The position numbers and the translations under genes were made by a program. Positions 5,377-6,056 of a stretch of 6,056 nt of DNA are shown piece by piece (positions within the stretch are counted from its first letter, which is position 1; each line of letters begins with the position of its first letter). The stretch is from Bacillota bacterium (GTDB lineage: Bacteria; Bacillota; Clostridia; Peptostreptococcales; Anaerovoracaceae), in the NCBI GenBank assembly GCA_016287035.1, contig JAEEVI010000096.1, positions 1-6,056 of the forward strand, written 5' to 3'. The notes below the pieces were generated by a model, which had not been told where the DNA came from, ran no database searches, and worked only from the letters and a program-made list of their open reading frames with translations.

Positions 5377-6056
5377 TCAGGAATCTATGTCCAGGCAGAC
5401 GCGGTACGCGGAGTTCGTCGCGCCGCCTATGAGACCAACCTTCTCGGCGTCGCCTATGACGTAGGTGACGGGAACGACGTCGGAGAGCTCTTCGATGAGT
5501 TTCGCGTTTGGCTTGAGGCCGAAGGAGGTGATGACGGTATCGGCTTCCAGGAGCTTCTCGGTCCCGCCGGGCAGCTGCACCAGGACGCCCTTGTCGTTTA
5601 TCTCCAGGACGGAGGTGCCGCAGAGGCGCTTGACGCCGCTCTCCTCGAGGCGGCGGTTGAAAATTGCCTCGGTGAAGATGTTGACGTTCTTGCGGAGCTG
5701 CTCGAACGTGAGCTGGTCGACGACGGTGACTTCCTTGCCCTCGTGGCCGAGCTCCATGGCGCACTCGCTGCCGGACATGCCGGCGCCGCATACGACGACC
5801 TTCTGGCCGATCTTGGCGGTCTTGCGGTCGGCGTCGACGACGCTGACGACGTTCTTGCCCTTGATGCCCTTGATGGGCGGCACGAATTCTTCCGCGCCGA
5901 TGGCGATTATGACGATGTCAGGGGCGACCTCGCGGATGAGGTCCGGGGTGACTTCGGTGTTGAGGTGGATCTCGGCGCCGCACTCCATGGTCTTGCGGAC
6001 GTCGAACTCATAGAAGCGGCGGAAACCGTCCTTGAGCCAGAGGGCGCTCGCCTCGC
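5377..6056 (-). CDS. FAD/NAD(P)H oxidoreductase, C-terminal part (old yellow enzyme / 2,4-dienoyl-CoA reductase-like), truncated by window edge
   Basis: About 225 C-terminal residues are visible; the frame stays open beyond the internal Met at 5988 to the right edge, so the N-terminus is missing. The part contains an LNTEVT segment, then APDIVIIAIGA, a Rossmann nucleotide-binding loop CGAGMSGSE (67-75 counted from that Met) followed by the acidic end of the second strand, and near the end FGLKPNAKL and VIGD (177-180), typical of the flavin-binding end of this fold. This order matches the C-terminal half of multi-domain old-yellow-enzyme relatives (2,4-dienoyl-CoA, 2-enoate or bile-acid enone reductases), in which it carries electrons from NAD(P)H via FAD to an N-terminal FMN barrel. 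That barrel is not in view, so a stand-alone pyridine nucleotide-disulfide oxidoreductase is possible. It converges with the HTH fusion gene. Confidence 0.78.
   Translation of the reverse strand, partial: EASALWLKDGFRRFYEFDVRKTMECGAEIHLNTEVTPDLIREVAPDIVIIAIGAEEFVPPIKGIKGKNVVSVVDADRKTAKIGQKVVVCGAGMSGSECAMELGHEGKEVTVVDQLTFEQLRKNVNIFTEAIFNRRLEESGVKRLCGTSVLEINDKGVLVQLPGGTEKLLEADTVITSFGLKPNAKLIEELSDVVPVTYVIGDAEKVGLIGGATNSAYRVCLDIDS

Noticed and set aside
5294..5791. 165-codon - strand frame over the oxidoreductase
   Set aside because: Second frame of the same strand as the clear oxidoreductase; Arg-rich, and it begins inside that coding region.
5465..6013. 182-codon + strand frame opposite the oxidoreductase
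   Set aside because: Antisense shadow; the Ser/Thr/Met-rich product is only the complement of a conserved flavoprotein.
1..6056. CRISPR arrays, tRNA/rRNA genes, insertion sequences
   Set aside because: No direct-repeat arrays, transposase-like products or RNA-gene signatures were seen; almost all of the window is explained by coding genes and short control regions.

Overview
This 6.1 kb window is GC-rich bacterial DNA, probably from an anaerobe. A near-consensus sigma-70 promoter pair, strong GGAGG ribosome binding sites and hairpin/T-tract terminators mark it as bacterial. A desulfoferrodoxin-type iron domain, an old-yellow-enzyme-type flavin oxidoreductase and a clostridial-looking ThyX-like protein suggest an anaerobic lifestyle. 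Frequent ATA (Ile) and AGG (Arg) codons despite the high GC would fit Synergistota or a high-GC Clostridia relative, but this taxonomic guess is weak.

Left part (1-3945, + strand): a tightly packed operon of four genes. It holds the 3' end of a PAPS-dependent sulfotransferase, cysD, a cysN-cysC fusion, and a TauE/SafE-type membrane transporter. CysD and CysN make APS from sulfate and ATP, the CysC domain phosphorylates it to PAPS, and the sulfotransferase would move the sulfonate onto an unknown acceptor. No sulfate-reducing genes (cysH, cysIJ) are visible, so the operon looks built for sulfation rather than cysteine synthesis, as in rhizobial nodH-nodPQ. The CysD carries a Cys-Cys plus Cys-X2-Cys pattern that recalls the [4Fe-4S] site of APS reductases. 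A bidirectional terminator closes the operon.

Middle part (4019-5307): two divergent genes around a 137-base control region. On the - strand is a divergent, cysteine-rich ThyX-like flavoprotein. On the + strand is an Xre-type helix-turn-helix fused to a complete desulfoferrodoxin (2Fe-superoxide reductase) module with all nine iron-ligand positions recognisable. Each gene has its own promoter, and a 26-base hyphenated palindrome covers the -10 box of the regulator gene, which suggests autoregulation. The fusion is the most striking item: it looks like a redox or iron sensor built from a superoxide reductase.

Right part (5377-6056, - strand): the C-terminal end of a flavin/NAD(P)H oxidoreductase that runs off the window, convergent with the regulator gene and separated from it by a second bidirectional terminator.
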